Assembly (NCBI GenBank): GCA_943788345.1
Contig: CALSPX010000004.1
Coordinates: 186,001-250,000, forward strand
Length of the DNA: 64,000 nt
Direction: 5' to 3'
Origin: Ascidiaceihabitans sp023955215
Lineage (GTDB): Bacteria > Pseudomonadota > Alphaproteobacteria > Rhodobacterales > Rhodobacteraceae
Below, one piece after another: positions 1 to 8,395 of this stretch; the first letter of the stretch is position 1, and each line of letters starts with the position of its first letter. Position numbers and translations under genes: made by a program. Below the pieces are notes generated by a model, which was not told where the DNA came from, did no database searches, and was given only the letters and a program-made list of their open reading frames with translations.

Positions 1-2
1 CT

Positions 3-221
3 GCTGACGAGTCACGCGCAACACGCGTTGGATGCTATCAGGAAGTTAAAGTTCCTGCACAATACAGCGTGAAACGCGTCAAAATCAAAGACGAGTATCG
101 CCAATACATCAAACGTACGAACGGCCGTATTGACCTGATGGAATTTCCAGCAGTTTACCGCGAAGACAAAACAAAAGTTGCCGAAGCGCACACAGTTATG
201 CGTGAAATCGTCTGTAACTAA
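3..221 (+). CDS. C-terminal fragment of a probable cell-envelope protein (5' end outside window)
   Basis: An open frame enters from the left edge and encodes 72 residues up to a TAA. The start lies outside the window. The fragment has a VPAQY segment, a charged stretch, a second EFPAVYRE segment and two cysteines (near its start and three residues before the end). Repeated Cys/PAxY segments of this sort are, from memory, seen in peptidoglycan-associated outer membrane proteins of Rhodobacteraceae, but no complete domain is visible, so the function is a guess. It converges on hpt, with 17 bases between the two stop codons. Confidence 0.5.
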   Translation, partial: ADESRATRVGCYQEVKVPAQYSVKRVKIKDEYRQYIKRTNGRIDLMEFPAVYREDKTKVAEAHTVMREIVCN

Positions 222-238
222 GACCGATTTACGTCAGA

Positions 239-775
239 TTACGTGAACCGAACCTTCCCAATATAGGGGAGGTTGCGGTTGCGCTGTGCAAAATCAATTC
301 CATACCCCACGACAAATTCATCTGGGATATCAAAACCAACATAGTCCGCGCGGAAATCGACTTCGCGCCGTGATGGTTTGTCCAACAAAGCCACAGATTT
401 CAGACGTGCAGGATTGCGTGTCAAAAGCATCTTTGTGACGTGGTTCAATGTGTGGCCCGTGTCGACAATATCCTCGACAACCAAAACATCGCGACCTTCA
501 ATCGCGCCGCGCAAGTCCTTGAGAATGCGAACTTCTCGGCTGCTTTCCATACCGTCACCGTAACTGGACGCTTCCAGAAAATCGACCTCGATCGGCAAAT
601 CCAACTCGCGTACAAGGTCAGCAATAAATACGAACGAGCCGCGTAAAAGCCCCACAACAACCAGTTTATCTGTCCCGTTAAATTCATCTTGAAGAACGTG
701 ACTTAGCTCTTCAATCCGTGCCGCAATGGATTTTGCCGAGATCATTTGATCGATGACATATGGACGCTGTGGCAT
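239..775 (-). CDS. hpt: Hypoxanthine phosphoribosyltransferase
   Basis: Purine salvage enzyme that transfers phosphoribosyl from PRPP to hypoxanthine (and guanine) to make IMP or GMP in the cytoplasm. The 178-residue product carries the PRPP-binding signature VLVVEDIVDTGHTL near residue 100, preceded by the flexible-loop region around SSYGDGMESS, and matches the usual family length. I place the start at ATG 775 because AGGGG lies six bases upstream; the GTG at 781 would put that Shine-Dalgarno directly against the start codon. It is monocistronic and divergent from the RatA-like gene, sharing a short promoter region of about 76 bases. Confidence 0.95.
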   Translation of the reverse strand: MPQRPYVIDQMISAKSIAARIEELSHVLQDEFNGTDKLVVVGLLRGSFVFIADLVRELDLPIEVDFLEASSYGDGMESSREVRILKDLRGAIEGRDVLVVEDIVDTGHTLNHVTKMLLTRNPARLKSVALLDKPSRREVDFRADYVGFDIPDEFVVGYGIDFAQRNRNLPYIGKVRFT

Positions 776-851
776 GTTCACCCCTTGTATTTGTAAGGGT
801 TTCGTAACACATGGTTTTGAACGATAACCATATTAAAATACAAAAAAACTT

Positions 852-1295
852 ATGCCGACACATTCAGAAACACGCCCTCTGCCATACACTGCCCAACAGA
901 TGTACGATCTGGTGGCCGATGTGGCGTCCTATCCCCAGTTTTTGCCGTGGTGCGCCGCTGCGCGCATTCGATCCACAACACCGGTTGAGCAAAGCGTGGT
1001 GCTTGAGGCGGATCTGGTGATTTCTTTCAAAGTTTTTCGCGAACGGTTCGGCAGCCATGTCACGCTGTTCCCGGATGATATGAAGATCGACACCGAATAT
1101 TTGGATGGTCCGTTTAAGCACATGAAATCCAATTGGGCGTTTGAGGACACCCCAACAGGGTGCAACGTCATCTTCTTTGTTGATTTTGAATTTAAAAACG
1201 CCATCCTACAGGGGATCATCGGCCTTGTATTTAACGAGGCGATGCAACGTGTCGTCCGTGCGTTCGAAGCGCGGGCTGTCGCACTTTACGGCTAA
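852..1295 (+). CDS. RatA/COQ10-type START-domain protein
   Basis: A 147-residue single-domain protein of the SRPBCC (START) fold. The N-terminal segment with YDLVADVASYPQFLPWC is the hallmark of the COQ10/RatA family. Family members bind ubiquinone and support respiration (COQ10), or were described in E. coli as a ribosome-association toxin (RatA). In alphaproteobacteria the quinone-binding role is the more likely one, which is inference. The product has full family length and no signal peptide. It is followed by a PrpD-family gene 39 bases downstream on the same strand. Confidence 0.88.
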   Translation: MPTHSETRPLPYTAQQMYDLVADVASYPQFLPWCAAARIRSTTPVEQSVVLEADLVISFKVFRERFGSHVTLFPDDMKIDTEYLDGPFKHMKSNWAFEDTPTGCNVIFFVDFEFKNAILQGIIGLVFNEAMQRVVRAFEARAVALYG

Positions 1296-1334
1296 GCAAA
1301 TCCGCTTTGGTCGTTCACCTGACCGGAGCCATAG

Positions 1335-2609
1335 ATGACGCTTACAAATGATCTGATCGCCTTCGCGAACGCCCAACCAAACGGTGATGCGCGCGATGTC
1401 ATGCAATTGTCAGTGTTAGATTGGGCCGCTTGCGGATTGGCGGGCGCCGCAGAGGGCATTTTTGATGGCTTCGTCACAGCAAACGCAACGCAGGGCCCGT
1501 GCCAAATCCTAGGTGGCGGCACAGGTTCACCTACCAATGCGGCGCTGATAAACGGCACGCTGTCCCATGCGTTGGATTTTGACGACACGCATTTCGCACA
1601 TATCGGGCATCCCTCAGTGGCTGTGGTTTCGGCGGCTCTCGCAATTTCGCAGCACGTTGATACATCGGTCCCTGATATGATTGATGCCGCCCTCATCGGC
1701 GCCGAGTCCTCCGTTCACGTCGGTCTATGGTTGGGGCGTGATCACTATCAAATCGGCTATCATCAAACCGCCACGGCAGGGGCTTTCGGTGCAACGATCG
1801 CAGCGGCACGGTTGCTCAAACTGTCTGACGCCCAAATTCGCGCGGCACTTGGCCTGGCAAGCACGATGGCGTCAGGACTCAAATCCCAATTCGGAACCAT
1901 GGGCAAACCATTGAATGCAGGGCTGGCCGCGCGCTGCGGTGTCGAAGCAGCGCTTTGGGCGCAATCGGGCATGACGTCTGCGGACGATGGATTGGAAGGT
2001 CCGCTTGGATTTGGGGCAACACATCACGGTCAGCACAACCCAACAAATATCGGGCAGGGCGCATGGCAGATGGAAACCGTCAGCCACAAATTCCACGCCT
2101 GTTGTCACGGTCTACATGCGATGCTTGAGGCCTTGGCAGATGTGAGCGTCGAAACTGAAGCGATCCAAAGCGTCCATGTAACCACGCATCCGCGTTGGTT
2201 GACTGTGTGTAATATCGCGCAGCCACGTACAGGTCTTGAGTGTAAATTTAGCTATACACAAACCGCCGCAATGGCTTTGTCAGGGATCAACACTGGGGAT
2301 ATTGCGCAGTACCATGATGGTGCAGCAAAAGATCGCGCCCTTAACAGTGTAGCGCAAAAAGTAGCAGTCACCGGGGATGAAACACTATCTGAAATGCAAT
2401 CCTGTGTGCGTATCGTCACGGACGTCAAAGATCACACAGTCACCCATGATCTTGCAGCGCCAATGTCCCTTTCACTGCGCAAGGATAAGCTGCTGAAGAA
2501 GGCAAAAGGACTGGTGGGGGAGGACGCAGCCAACGCACTGTGGGTCGCTGTGCAGGGCGAAGATCTAAGCGCCCTAACACCCCTCTTAAACGCAAAACGG
2601 GCCCACTAG
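1335..2609 (+). CDS. MmgE/PrpD family protein
   Basis: A 424-residue member of the MmgE/PrpD family, which includes 2-methylcitrate dehydratase and cis-aconitate decarboxylase. Conserved segments visible are the N-terminal LDWAACGLAG helix, GTLSHALDFDDTH around residue 80, AGAFGATIAAARLL near residue 150 and KFHACCHGLHA near residue 255. There is no prpC or prpB nearby, so a methylcitrate-cycle role is not supported and the substrate is unknown. The stop codon sits inside the loop of a strong GC-rich hairpin (2598-2615) that probably ends the transcript. Confidence 0.85.
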   Translation: MTLTNDLIAFANAQPNGDARDVMQLSVLDWAACGLAGAAEGIFDGFVTANATQGPCQILGGGTGSPTNAALINGTLSHALDFDDTHFAHIGHPSVAVVSAALAISQHVDTSVPDMIDAALIGAESSVHVGLWLGRDHYQIGYHQTATAGAFGATIAAARLLKLSDAQIRAALGLASTMASGLKSQFGTMGKPLNAGLAARCGVEAALWAQSGMTSADDGLEGPLGFGATHHGQHNPTNIGQGAWQMETVSHKFHACCHGLHAMLEALADVSVETEAIQSVHVTTHPRWLTVCNIAQPRTGLECKFSYTQTAAMALSGINTGDIAQYHDGAAKDRALNSVAQKVAVTGDETLSEMQSCVRIVTDVKDHTVTHDLAAPMSLSLRKDKLLKKAKGLVGEDAANALWVAVQGEDLSALTPLLNAKRAH

Positions 2610-2622
2610 GGCCCGCATTACC
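2598..2622 (+). terminator. Probable intrinsic terminator after the PrpD-family gene
   Basis: A perfect 7-bp stem CGGGCCC / GGGCCCG with a four-base loop spans 2598-2615, and the prpD-like stop codon lies in the loop. The sequence after it is only moderately T-rich. It lies between two convergent genes, so it may act for both. Seen directly; the terminator role is inferred. Confidence 0.6.
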
Positions 2623-2642
2623 TATTTTATGATGCTCAGCGT

Positions 2643-3824
2643 TTAGCTGCTCATGTCGTATGCTCGTTCGCCGTGGACCGCGAGATCAAGACCGTTCACT
2701 TCAGTCTCTTCGTCAACGCGGATCGGGATGAACAAACGAATGATCAAAACCAACACAATGCTTACAACCAGCGTATAAATACCAACGATTGCGAGTGAAC
2801 CCAACTGTGCTGCCCATGAGCCGGCACCGAATACAGCGATCATGATGGTACCAAAGATACCGCCAACACCGTGCACCGCGAAGACGTCCAATGTGTCGTC
2901 AATTTTGCATTTGTTGCGCACAAAGTTCACCGCTTCTTGGCAGCCAACACCTGCGATGGCACCAATGATCAAGGCCTCAACCGGACCCACAAAACCTGAT
3001 GCTGGCGTGATGGATGCGAGACCTGCGATTGTACCAGTTACGATACCAACCAAAGAGGCGCGGCCAAATTTGATACGCTCCCACAGTGCCCATGTCAGGG
3101 ATGCTGTTGCAGCAGAGATATGTGTGACTGTGATTGCCATTGCAGCGCCGCCATCGGCAGCAAGCTGTGAACCACCGTTAAAGCCAAACCAACCAACCCA
3201 TAGTAGGGCTGCACCAATCATCACCATGCCAGGGTTATGTGGCGGTGTGTTTTGGTTTTTGCGTGCGCCCAAGAAGACGGCCAGAACAAGTGCGGCAATA
3301 CCTGCGGTTTCGTGAACCACAATACCACCCGCGAAATCACGAACACCGGTTTCACCAAAGATGCCACCGTCAGCTAGGAAGCCGCCGCCCCATACCCAGT
3401 GAACAACTGGCGCATAGCACAACAACATCCACGCGGCTGAAAAGGTCAAAACGAAACCAAAGTTCATCCGTTCTACATATGCACCAACAATCAATGCCGG
3501 CGTGATGATCGCGAATGTCATCTGAAAGGCAAAGAAAAGAACCTCAGGCAATGTGCCCGATAGGCTATCTGACGTGACGCCCAGCAACATCATCTTGTCT
3601 AAGCCACCCCAGTAACCGCTGTCGCCGCCACCAAATGCGATGGAGTAGCCAAAGAAGAACCACAAGACGCTCATCAAGCAGGCAATCGCATAGCAATGCA
3701 TAAAGACGCTAAGGACGTTACGCGCACGCACTAGGCCGCCATAAAAAAGGGCAAGGCCCGGTAATGTCATCAATAGCACCAACGCAGTGGCTGTGATGAT
3801 CCAAGCTGTATCAGCTCCGTTCAT
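2643..3824 (-). CDS. amt: Ammonium transporter (Amt/Rh family)
   Basis: A 393-residue polytopic inner-membrane ammonium channel. The start MNGADTAWI and the block LPGLALFYGGLVRARNV are typical of bacterial Amt proteins. The two pore histidine regions are present (VHETAGIAALV near residue 170 and FAVHGVGGIFGT near residue 315), with about eleven hydrophobic segments. There is no cleavable signal peptide; the frame starts directly at the first transmembrane helix. Bacterial amt genes are commonly paired with glnK, but no P-II gene is adjacent here. Its proximity to the ntr genes fits nitrogen control, but I could not find a clear sigma-54 promoter upstream. Confidence 0.95.
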   Translation of the reverse strand: MNGADTAWIITATALVLLMTLPGLALFYGGLVRARNVLSVFMHCYAIACLMSVLWFFFGYSIAFGGGDSGYWGGLDKMMLLGVTSDSLSGTLPEVLFFAFQMTFAIITPALIVGAYVERMNFGFVLTFSAAWMLLCYAPVVHWVWGGGFLADGGIFGETGVRDFAGGIVVHETAGIAALVLAVFLGARKNQNTPPHNPGMVMIGAALLWVGWFGFNGGSQLAADGGAAMAITVTHISAATASLTWALWERIKFGRASLVGIVTGTIAGLASITPASGFVGPVEALIIGAIAGVGCQEAVNFVRNKCKIDDTLDVFAVHGVGGIFGTIMIAVFGAGSWAAQLGSLAIVGIYTLVVSIVLVLIIRLFIPIRVDEETEVNGLDLAVHGERAYDMSS

Positions 3825-4021
3825 ATCTTATCTCCCATCGGAATCAGTTTAATTGCGGCGGTCCTAAACGAACTTTGGCTAGAAAAAGCAGCAAAGTGAC
3901 TTTTCAACGCTTAAAAAGAGGGCGATAAATGGAGTGCTTAATAATCATGCGAACTAAGGGGGTGAATGATTAAATATTGTGCGAATTGAGGTTTTGTGGC
4001 TCTTGGGGCTGCACCTACGCG

Positions 4022-4054
4022 ATACCGACATAATACCGACGTTATACCGACGTT
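4022..4054. repeat. Three tandem 11-bp ATACCGAC repeats between amt and cinA
   Basis: Three consecutive units ATACCGACATA, ATACCGACGTT and ATACCGACGTT lie in the 234-base gap between the amt start and the end of the cinA-type gene. Two further units occur at 47993-48014 inside anmK, again preceded by ACGCG. The 11-base period is close to one helical turn. Function unknown; the units could bind a protein or be a short mobile or replication-slippage repeat. Confidence 0.75.
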
Positions 4055-4058
4055 GGAT

Positions 4059-4547
4059 TTAGCGGTTAATGCTGCTGTTTTGGATCAACCGATCCAGTAA
4101 CATTTGCAGCGCATGATCACGTGCCGCTTCACGTACATTGGACCGACCCGACGCCCCAAATTCGACAGTCTCTGTTGCGCAGTTTTTGTTGTCAGCGATG
4201 CCAAAGCAAACGCGTCCTTCGGGTTTGTGATCTGATCCACCTGGTCCTGCGATGCCTGTGATTGAAACGCTCAAAGTGGCCTCAGAATTGCGTAGTGCAC
4301 CCTTTGCCATCTCCGCGGCGATCTCTTCGCTGACGGCACCGTGTGCGTCCAATGTGGCACCAGAAACACCCAACATCTGCATCTTGGCATTGTTGGTGTA
4401 GGTGACAAATCCACGCTCAGCCACTGCTGATGAACCGGCAATATCAGTCAGTGCTGCCATAACCATGCCGCCAGTGCAGCTTTCTGCGGTGGCAATCATG
4501 GTTTCACTTTGTTTTGCTAAATCAAGTATTTGTGCGGCAAGGCTCAT
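4059..4547 (-). CDS. pncC: CinA C-terminal domain protein (NMN amidohydrolase type)
   Basis: A 162-residue protein consisting only of the CinA C-terminal domain, which in characterised members is nicotinamide-nucleotide amidase in pyridine nucleotide recycling. It shows TAESCTGGMV near residue 20, the catalytic serine region of the family, and SITGIAGPGGSDHKPEGRVC around residue 95. The N-terminal MoCF-like domain of full CinA is absent, as in E. coli PncC. Its ATG overlaps the pgpA stop as ATGA, so it is translationally coupled at the end of the ispD-ispF-pgpA chain. Confidence 0.9.
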   Translation of the reverse strand: MSLAAQILDLAKQSETMIATAESCTGGMVMAALTDIAGSSAVAERGFVTYTNNAKMQMLGVSGATLDAHGAVSEEIAAEMAKGALRNSEATLSVSITGIAGPGGSDHKPEGRVCFGIADNKNCATETVEFGASGRSNVREAARDHALQMLLDRLIQNSSINR

Positions 4548-5041
4548 CCTATGAATAGCCTGTGTGCAACACCGGCCATAACAATCACGCCGATGGCGGC
4601 CAAGACGCCTGCGATGACATCATCTAGCATGACACCTAGCGCATCGCCACGTTTGTCAGCCCAGCCGATGATCCAAGGCTTCCAAATGTCGAACAAGCGA
4701 AACAGGGCAAATGCCGCGATCCAGCCGGGCCACATCACATGAATTGGGATGTCGCTGTTCCATGCTGCAAAGGACAAAGGCATCAGGGCGATCCATTGGC
4801 CCACCAGCTCGTCGATGACGATTTCTGACGGGTCATGATCGTCGGAGCCTTCGGTCATTTTGGACGTGGCCCACCAGCCCTTAAAAAACGCAGCAATGGT
4901 GCCAATGAGCAAAAGCGGGAAGCCGCCAATAATATGAATCAACCACGCCCAAGGTAGGGCAACAAACGAGCCCCAAGTGCCAGGTGCCGGACGGATATAT
5001 CCAACCCCCATAAGGGTGCCGATCATCGTTGCAAGTTTCAT
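4544..5041 (-). CDS. pgpA: Phosphatidylglycerophosphatase A
   Basis: Integral membrane phosphatase that converts phosphatidylglycerophosphate to phosphatidylglycerol. The 165-residue product has GYIRPAPGTWGS near the N-terminus, the acidic motif EIVIDELVGQW in the middle and LDDVIAGVLAA before the last membrane helix, all family hallmarks. I choose ATG 5041 because it overlaps the ispF stop as ATGA; a start further upstream would run into ispF. It overlaps the cinA-type gene by the same ATGA arrangement. Confidence 0.93.
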   Translation of the reverse strand: MKLATMIGTLMGVGYIRPAPGTWGSFVALPWAWLIHIIGGFPLLLIGTIAAFFKGWWATSKMTEGSDDHDPSEIVIDELVGQWIALMPLSFAAWNSDIPIHVMWPGWIAAFALFRLFDIWKPWIIGWADKRGDALGVMLDDVIAGVLAAIGVIVMAGVAHRLFIG

Positions 5042-5517
5042 AATTTCACCAGTGTACAAGTTGCAATGCAGGCGATCCCTTCGCCCCGTCCGGTAAAGCC
5101 CAAGCGCTCGGATGTTGTGGCTTTGACCGACACGCGGTCCAAATCCATTCCCATCAAGCGCGCCATTTCAACGCGCATTTCGTGACTGCGTGGGCCGATT
5201 TTGGGGAACTCACAGATCAAGGTGCAATCGACGTTAGATATTGAAAAGCCCATGTTTTTCGCCATCTCAACCGCATGCGTTAGAAAGATATGGCTTTCTG
5301 CGCCCTTCCATTGTGGGTCGCTTGGCGGAAAATGCTGTCCAATATCACCCTTGGCCAAAGCGCCGTAGACCGCATCGGTCACCGTGTGCATACTAACATC
5401 TGCGTCTGAGTGCCCAACCAGTCCGTGGGTGTGCGGAACTTTAACGCCACATAGGGTGACATGATCGCCCGGCCCAAAGGCGTGCACGTCAAATCCGTTG
5501 CCTAGTCTAATGTCCAT
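5038..5517 (-). CDS. ispF: 2-C-methyl-D-erythritol 2,4-cyclodiphosphate synthase
   Basis: MEP-pathway enzyme for isoprenoid precursors; it cyclises CDP-ME-2-phosphate. The 159-residue product has the metal-binding GNGFDVHAF and GHSDADVSMH motifs and the C-terminal TTSERLGFTGRGEGIA, all diagnostic. It starts 11 bases inside the 3' end of ispD, so IspD and IspF are separate but overlapping. In some alphaproteobacteria the two activities are fused in one IspDF protein. Confidence 0.97.
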   Translation of the reverse strand: MDIRLGNGFDVHAFGPGDHVTLCGVKVPHTHGLVGHSDADVSMHTVTDAVYGALAKGDIGQHFPPSDPQWKGAESHIFLTHAVEMAKNMGFSISNVDCTLICEFPKIGPRSHEMRVEMARLMGMDLDRVSVKATTSERLGFTGRGEGIACIATCTLVKL

Positions 5518-6166
5518 TGCGTCTCTCTAATATTTGTTCAGCCCGCGCGAAATCAGCGGGTAGGGTAATTTTTAGATTGTCTTCGTCTCCATCCACAATC
5601 GCAACTGTAATTCCAGCTGCGCGTGCGACTTCGACGTCATCGGCTGCAACGCCAACAAATGCAGCGTGGGCTGCAGTGATTGCGTCTAGTTTAAAGCCTT
5701 GGGGAGTTTGTGCACGGAACAATCCGTTGCGATCTTGGGTGCCCGTAACTATTCCACCCGCACCAGTCCAAAGTGCGTCAGTCACAGGAAGTGCAGGTGC
5801 GGCACCATCGGCCGTCTCAAGCGCAGCAATAATGTTGGTGATGGTTTGGTCCGTCACACATGGTCGTGCAACGTCATGTATTAGAACGGTTTTCGTACCC
5901 GGTGGAATTGCCTGAAGGCCCAGCTTAACCGAATCCGAACGCGCAACCCCGCCGGTGGTTACAATCAAACCCTCGATGTTGGGTACCAGGTGCAGGTCAT
6001 CTGGATGCAGCACCAAGACAACATAGGAAATCGAGGGGTGCGCGGCAAAAGCTTGCAGGGTATGAGCAATCACAGGCTGACCTGCGATTTTACGCCATTG
6101 CTTTGGCACTTCACCGCCCGCACGTGTTCCACGTCCGGCTGCAACGATTAAGGCTGCGTTACTCAT
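5507..6166 (-). CDS. ispD: 2-C-methyl-D-erythritol 4-phosphate cytidylyltransferase
   Basis: MEP-pathway enzyme that makes CDP-methylerythritol. The N-terminal nucleotide-binding motif ALIVAAGRGTRAGGEVPKQW is clear, followed by VLIHDVARPCV near residue 100 and a VTDALW segment. I start at ATG 6166 (219 residues), because the preceding 40 codons of open frame are not family-like. It is the first gene of a four-gene overlapping unit ispD-ispF-pgpA-cinA. The 192-base gap to the divergent dusB holds a 12-bp palindrome (6227-6238). Confidence 0.96.
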   Translation of the reverse strand: MSNAALIVAAGRGTRAGGEVPKQWRKIAGQPVIAHTLQAFAAHPSISYVVLVLHPDDLHLVPNIEGLIVTTGGVARSDSVKLGLQAIPPGTKTVLIHDVARPCVTDQTITNIIAALETADGAAPALPVTDALWTGAGGIVTGTQDRNGLFRAQTPQGFKLDAITAAHAAFVGVAADDVEVARAAGITVAIVDGDEDNLKITLPADFARAEQILERRNGH

Positions 6167-6358
6167 ATTTGGGTTCGTTTCATCATTCGCATTCTTTACG
6201 CAGTTGTAGCCTTGGTGGCAAATATTGGCATATATGCCTATTTTTTGTGCGTTAGGTCGTTTATTGAGCGTCTGATTGCGGCGCACGGATTGAGTGAGCC
6301 AACCAAAACCCGTTAAATCATATCAAGTACTACAGGATTCCACACATTGACCGATCCA

Positions 6359-7313
6359 ATGACCCTAAACCCACCTGTGATGTTGGCCCCGTCTGGCGGG
6401 AATCACAGACCTGCCATTTCGTAATTTGGTTTCGTCCTTTGGGGCGGGCATGGTCGTGTCCGAAATGATTGCCAGCCACGATATGCTGAACCAGACGATG
6501 GGCAGCCGTGAAAAAGCAGAGCTGGGGCTAGGGCACGTGGGCACAGCAGTTCAATTAGCAGGCCGTGAGCCCGAACCATTGGCAGAAGCGGCCAAGATGG
6601 TTGAGGCGCAGGGTGCCAAGGTGATCGACATCAACATGGGTTGTCCTGCAAAAAAGGTGGTCAGCGGTTACTCTGGATCTGCGTTGATGAAGATACCCGA
6701 TCATGCGCTTAGCTTGATTGAGGCTGTGGTCGCAGCCGTAGACGTACCTGTGACCCTCAAAACCCGCCTTGGTTGGGATGATGACCTACTGAACGCACCT
6801 GACATTGCGCGTCGCGCTGAGGCGGCAGGCATACAGCGTGTTGTGATCCACGGACGCACACGGTGCCAGTTCTACAAAGGCAGTGCGGATTGGAAAGCTA
6901 TTCGTGCGGTCAAAGACGCTGTTTCGATCCCGGTCATTGCGAACGGCGATATCGTCGACATTGCCACGGCGCGTATGGCGCTTGAGCACTCAGGCGCGGA
7001 CGGCATTATGATTGGGCGCGGTGCACAAGGACGCCCTTGGCTACTTGCCGAAGTTGCGCATGCTTTATTTGGCACGCCGGCACCTGTGATCCCAACGGGG
7101 CAGGCTTTGGGGGATATGGTGATTGGTCACTATTTGGCGATGATCGATTTTTACGGCGAAAAGATGGGGCTGCGTATGGCGCGCAAGCACCTAGGCTGGT
7201 TCATGGATACAGTTGGAACGCCAGCTGAATTGCGCCGCAAAATTCTAACGGAAAAAGAAGCATGTGAGGTCATGAAGATGATCCCCGAAGCAATGGAAGG
7301 GGGCGCAGAATGA
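6359..7313 (+). pseudogene. dusB: tRNA-dihydrouridine synthase DusB (NifR3), frame disrupted near 6392
   Basis: Flavin enzyme that reduces uridine in tRNA D-loops; nifR3 in Rhodobacter is the same gene and heads the ntr operon, as here. Starting at ATG 6359 the frame reads MTLNPPVMLAP and then breaks. One base later the frame continues LAGITDLPFRNLVSSFGAG, completing the FMN-site motif APLAGITDLPFR, so a single extra T at about 6392 is the simplest reading. The rest is intact, with DINMGCPAKKV including the catalytic Cys, and HGRTRCQFYKG. Corrected length is about 317 residues. As written, only a truncated protein from a TTG at 6426 would be possible. The stop overlaps ntrB as ATGA. Confidence 0.88.
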
Positions 7314-8392
7314 GTGATCCGAATATCTGGGCATCTTTGCCTGTACCTGGGGTTCTTATCGGGCCTGATGATAAAATCCTTGATATCAATTCTGCCGCCG
7401 AAGGTTTCTTGAATGTTTCCGCCAAGAATGTGCGTGGCGTACCGCTATGGGATCAGATTGCAATTGATGCACCCCTTGAAGAAGCATTCGCGCACGCCCG
7501 TGAAAATGGGACACCGCTGTTTGTAAACGACGTGGATGTTGGCAGTGGTCAACGTGCACCTTTGCAATGTGCCTTACAGATCGCACCGCTGATTGGTTCT
7601 GAGGGTCAGATGATCCTCATGATTTCGCCGCGTGAGTTGGCAGGGCGAATGACACAGAATGATACTGTAAAGTCGGCAGCAAAATCAGCGATTGGCATGG
7701 CTGAAATGTTGGCCCATGAGATCAAGAACCCGTTGGCCGGTATAACAGGGGCTGCACAATTGCTGAGCATGAATCTCGCGCCAGAAGACCTTGAACTAAC
7801 TGATTTAATTGTTGAAGAAAGTCGTCGAATTGTTAAGCTGCTTGAGCAGGTTGAACAGTTTGGTAACCTTAGCGTCACCGAAATGCAGTCAGTCAACATC
7901 CATGATGTTCTAGACCGCGCGCGCCGCTCTGCTTTGCTGGGGTTCGGTGCAAATATGAAGATCATTGAAGATTATGATCCGTCATTGCCAGCGGCATCCG
8001 GTGATCCAGATCAATTGCTACAGGTCATTCAAAACCTTCTTAAAAATGCGTCCGAAGCCGCAGGCGAACGAGGCGGTACAATCCGTTTGCACAGCTACTT
8101 CGAACACTCTTTCCGTTTGCGACGCGCTGATGGTTCGGGCCACTCGTTGCCTTTGCAAATTGAGATTATCGATGATGGTCCGGGGCTTCCTGAGGGGATC
8201 AAGGATGATATTTTCGATCCGTTTGTTTCGGGCAAGGAAAATGGGACGGGCCTTGGCCTTGCCTTGGTCAGCAAAATTATCTCAGACCACGGCGGATGGA
8301 TTTCGGTCTCTTCTGTACCGGGGCGCACAGTTTTCCGTATTTCACTACCGCGCTGCAAAGAGCAGGCATCCAACAAAACAAAGAAGGATTAA
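7310..8392 (+). CDS. ntrB: Nitrogen regulation sensor histidine kinase NtrB
   Basis: Cytoplasmic two-component kinase that senses nitrogen status through P-II proteins and phosphorylates NtrC. The 360-residue product has an N-terminal PAS domain (about residues 10-115), the phospho-acceptor region MLAHEIKNPLAGI near residue 140, and an ATPase domain with NLLKNASEAAG, DDGPGLPEG and GTGLGLALV. No membrane segment is visible. It overlaps dusB by ATGA and ntrC starts three bases after its stop. Intact, unlike its neighbours. Confidence 0.95.
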   Translation: MSDPNIWASLPVPGVLIGPDDKILDINSAAEGFLNVSAKNVRGVPLWDQIAIDAPLEEAFAHARENGTPLFVNDVDVGSGQRAPLQCALQIAPLIGSEGQMILMISPRELAGRMTQNDTVKSAAKSAIGMAEMLAHEIKNPLAGITGAAQLLSMNLAPEDLELTDLIVEESRRIVKLLEQVEQFGNLSVTEMQSVNIHDVLDRARRSALLGFGANMKIIEDYDPSLPAASGDPDQLLQVIQNLLKNASEAAGERGGTIRLHSYFEHSFRLRRADGSGHSLPLQIEIIDDGPGLPEGIKDDIFDPFVSGKENGTGLGLALVSKIISDHGGWISVSSVPGRTVFRISLPRCKEQASNKTKKD

Positions 8393-8395
8393 GTC

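Noticed and set aside
2842..3315. A 157-codon open frame opposite amt
   Set aside because: Antisense shadow of a transmembrane protein; Ala/Pro/Thr-rich with no domain.
3825..4058. Sigma-54 promoter before amt
   Set aside because: I could not find TGGCAC-N5-TTGC on the minus strand of this region.
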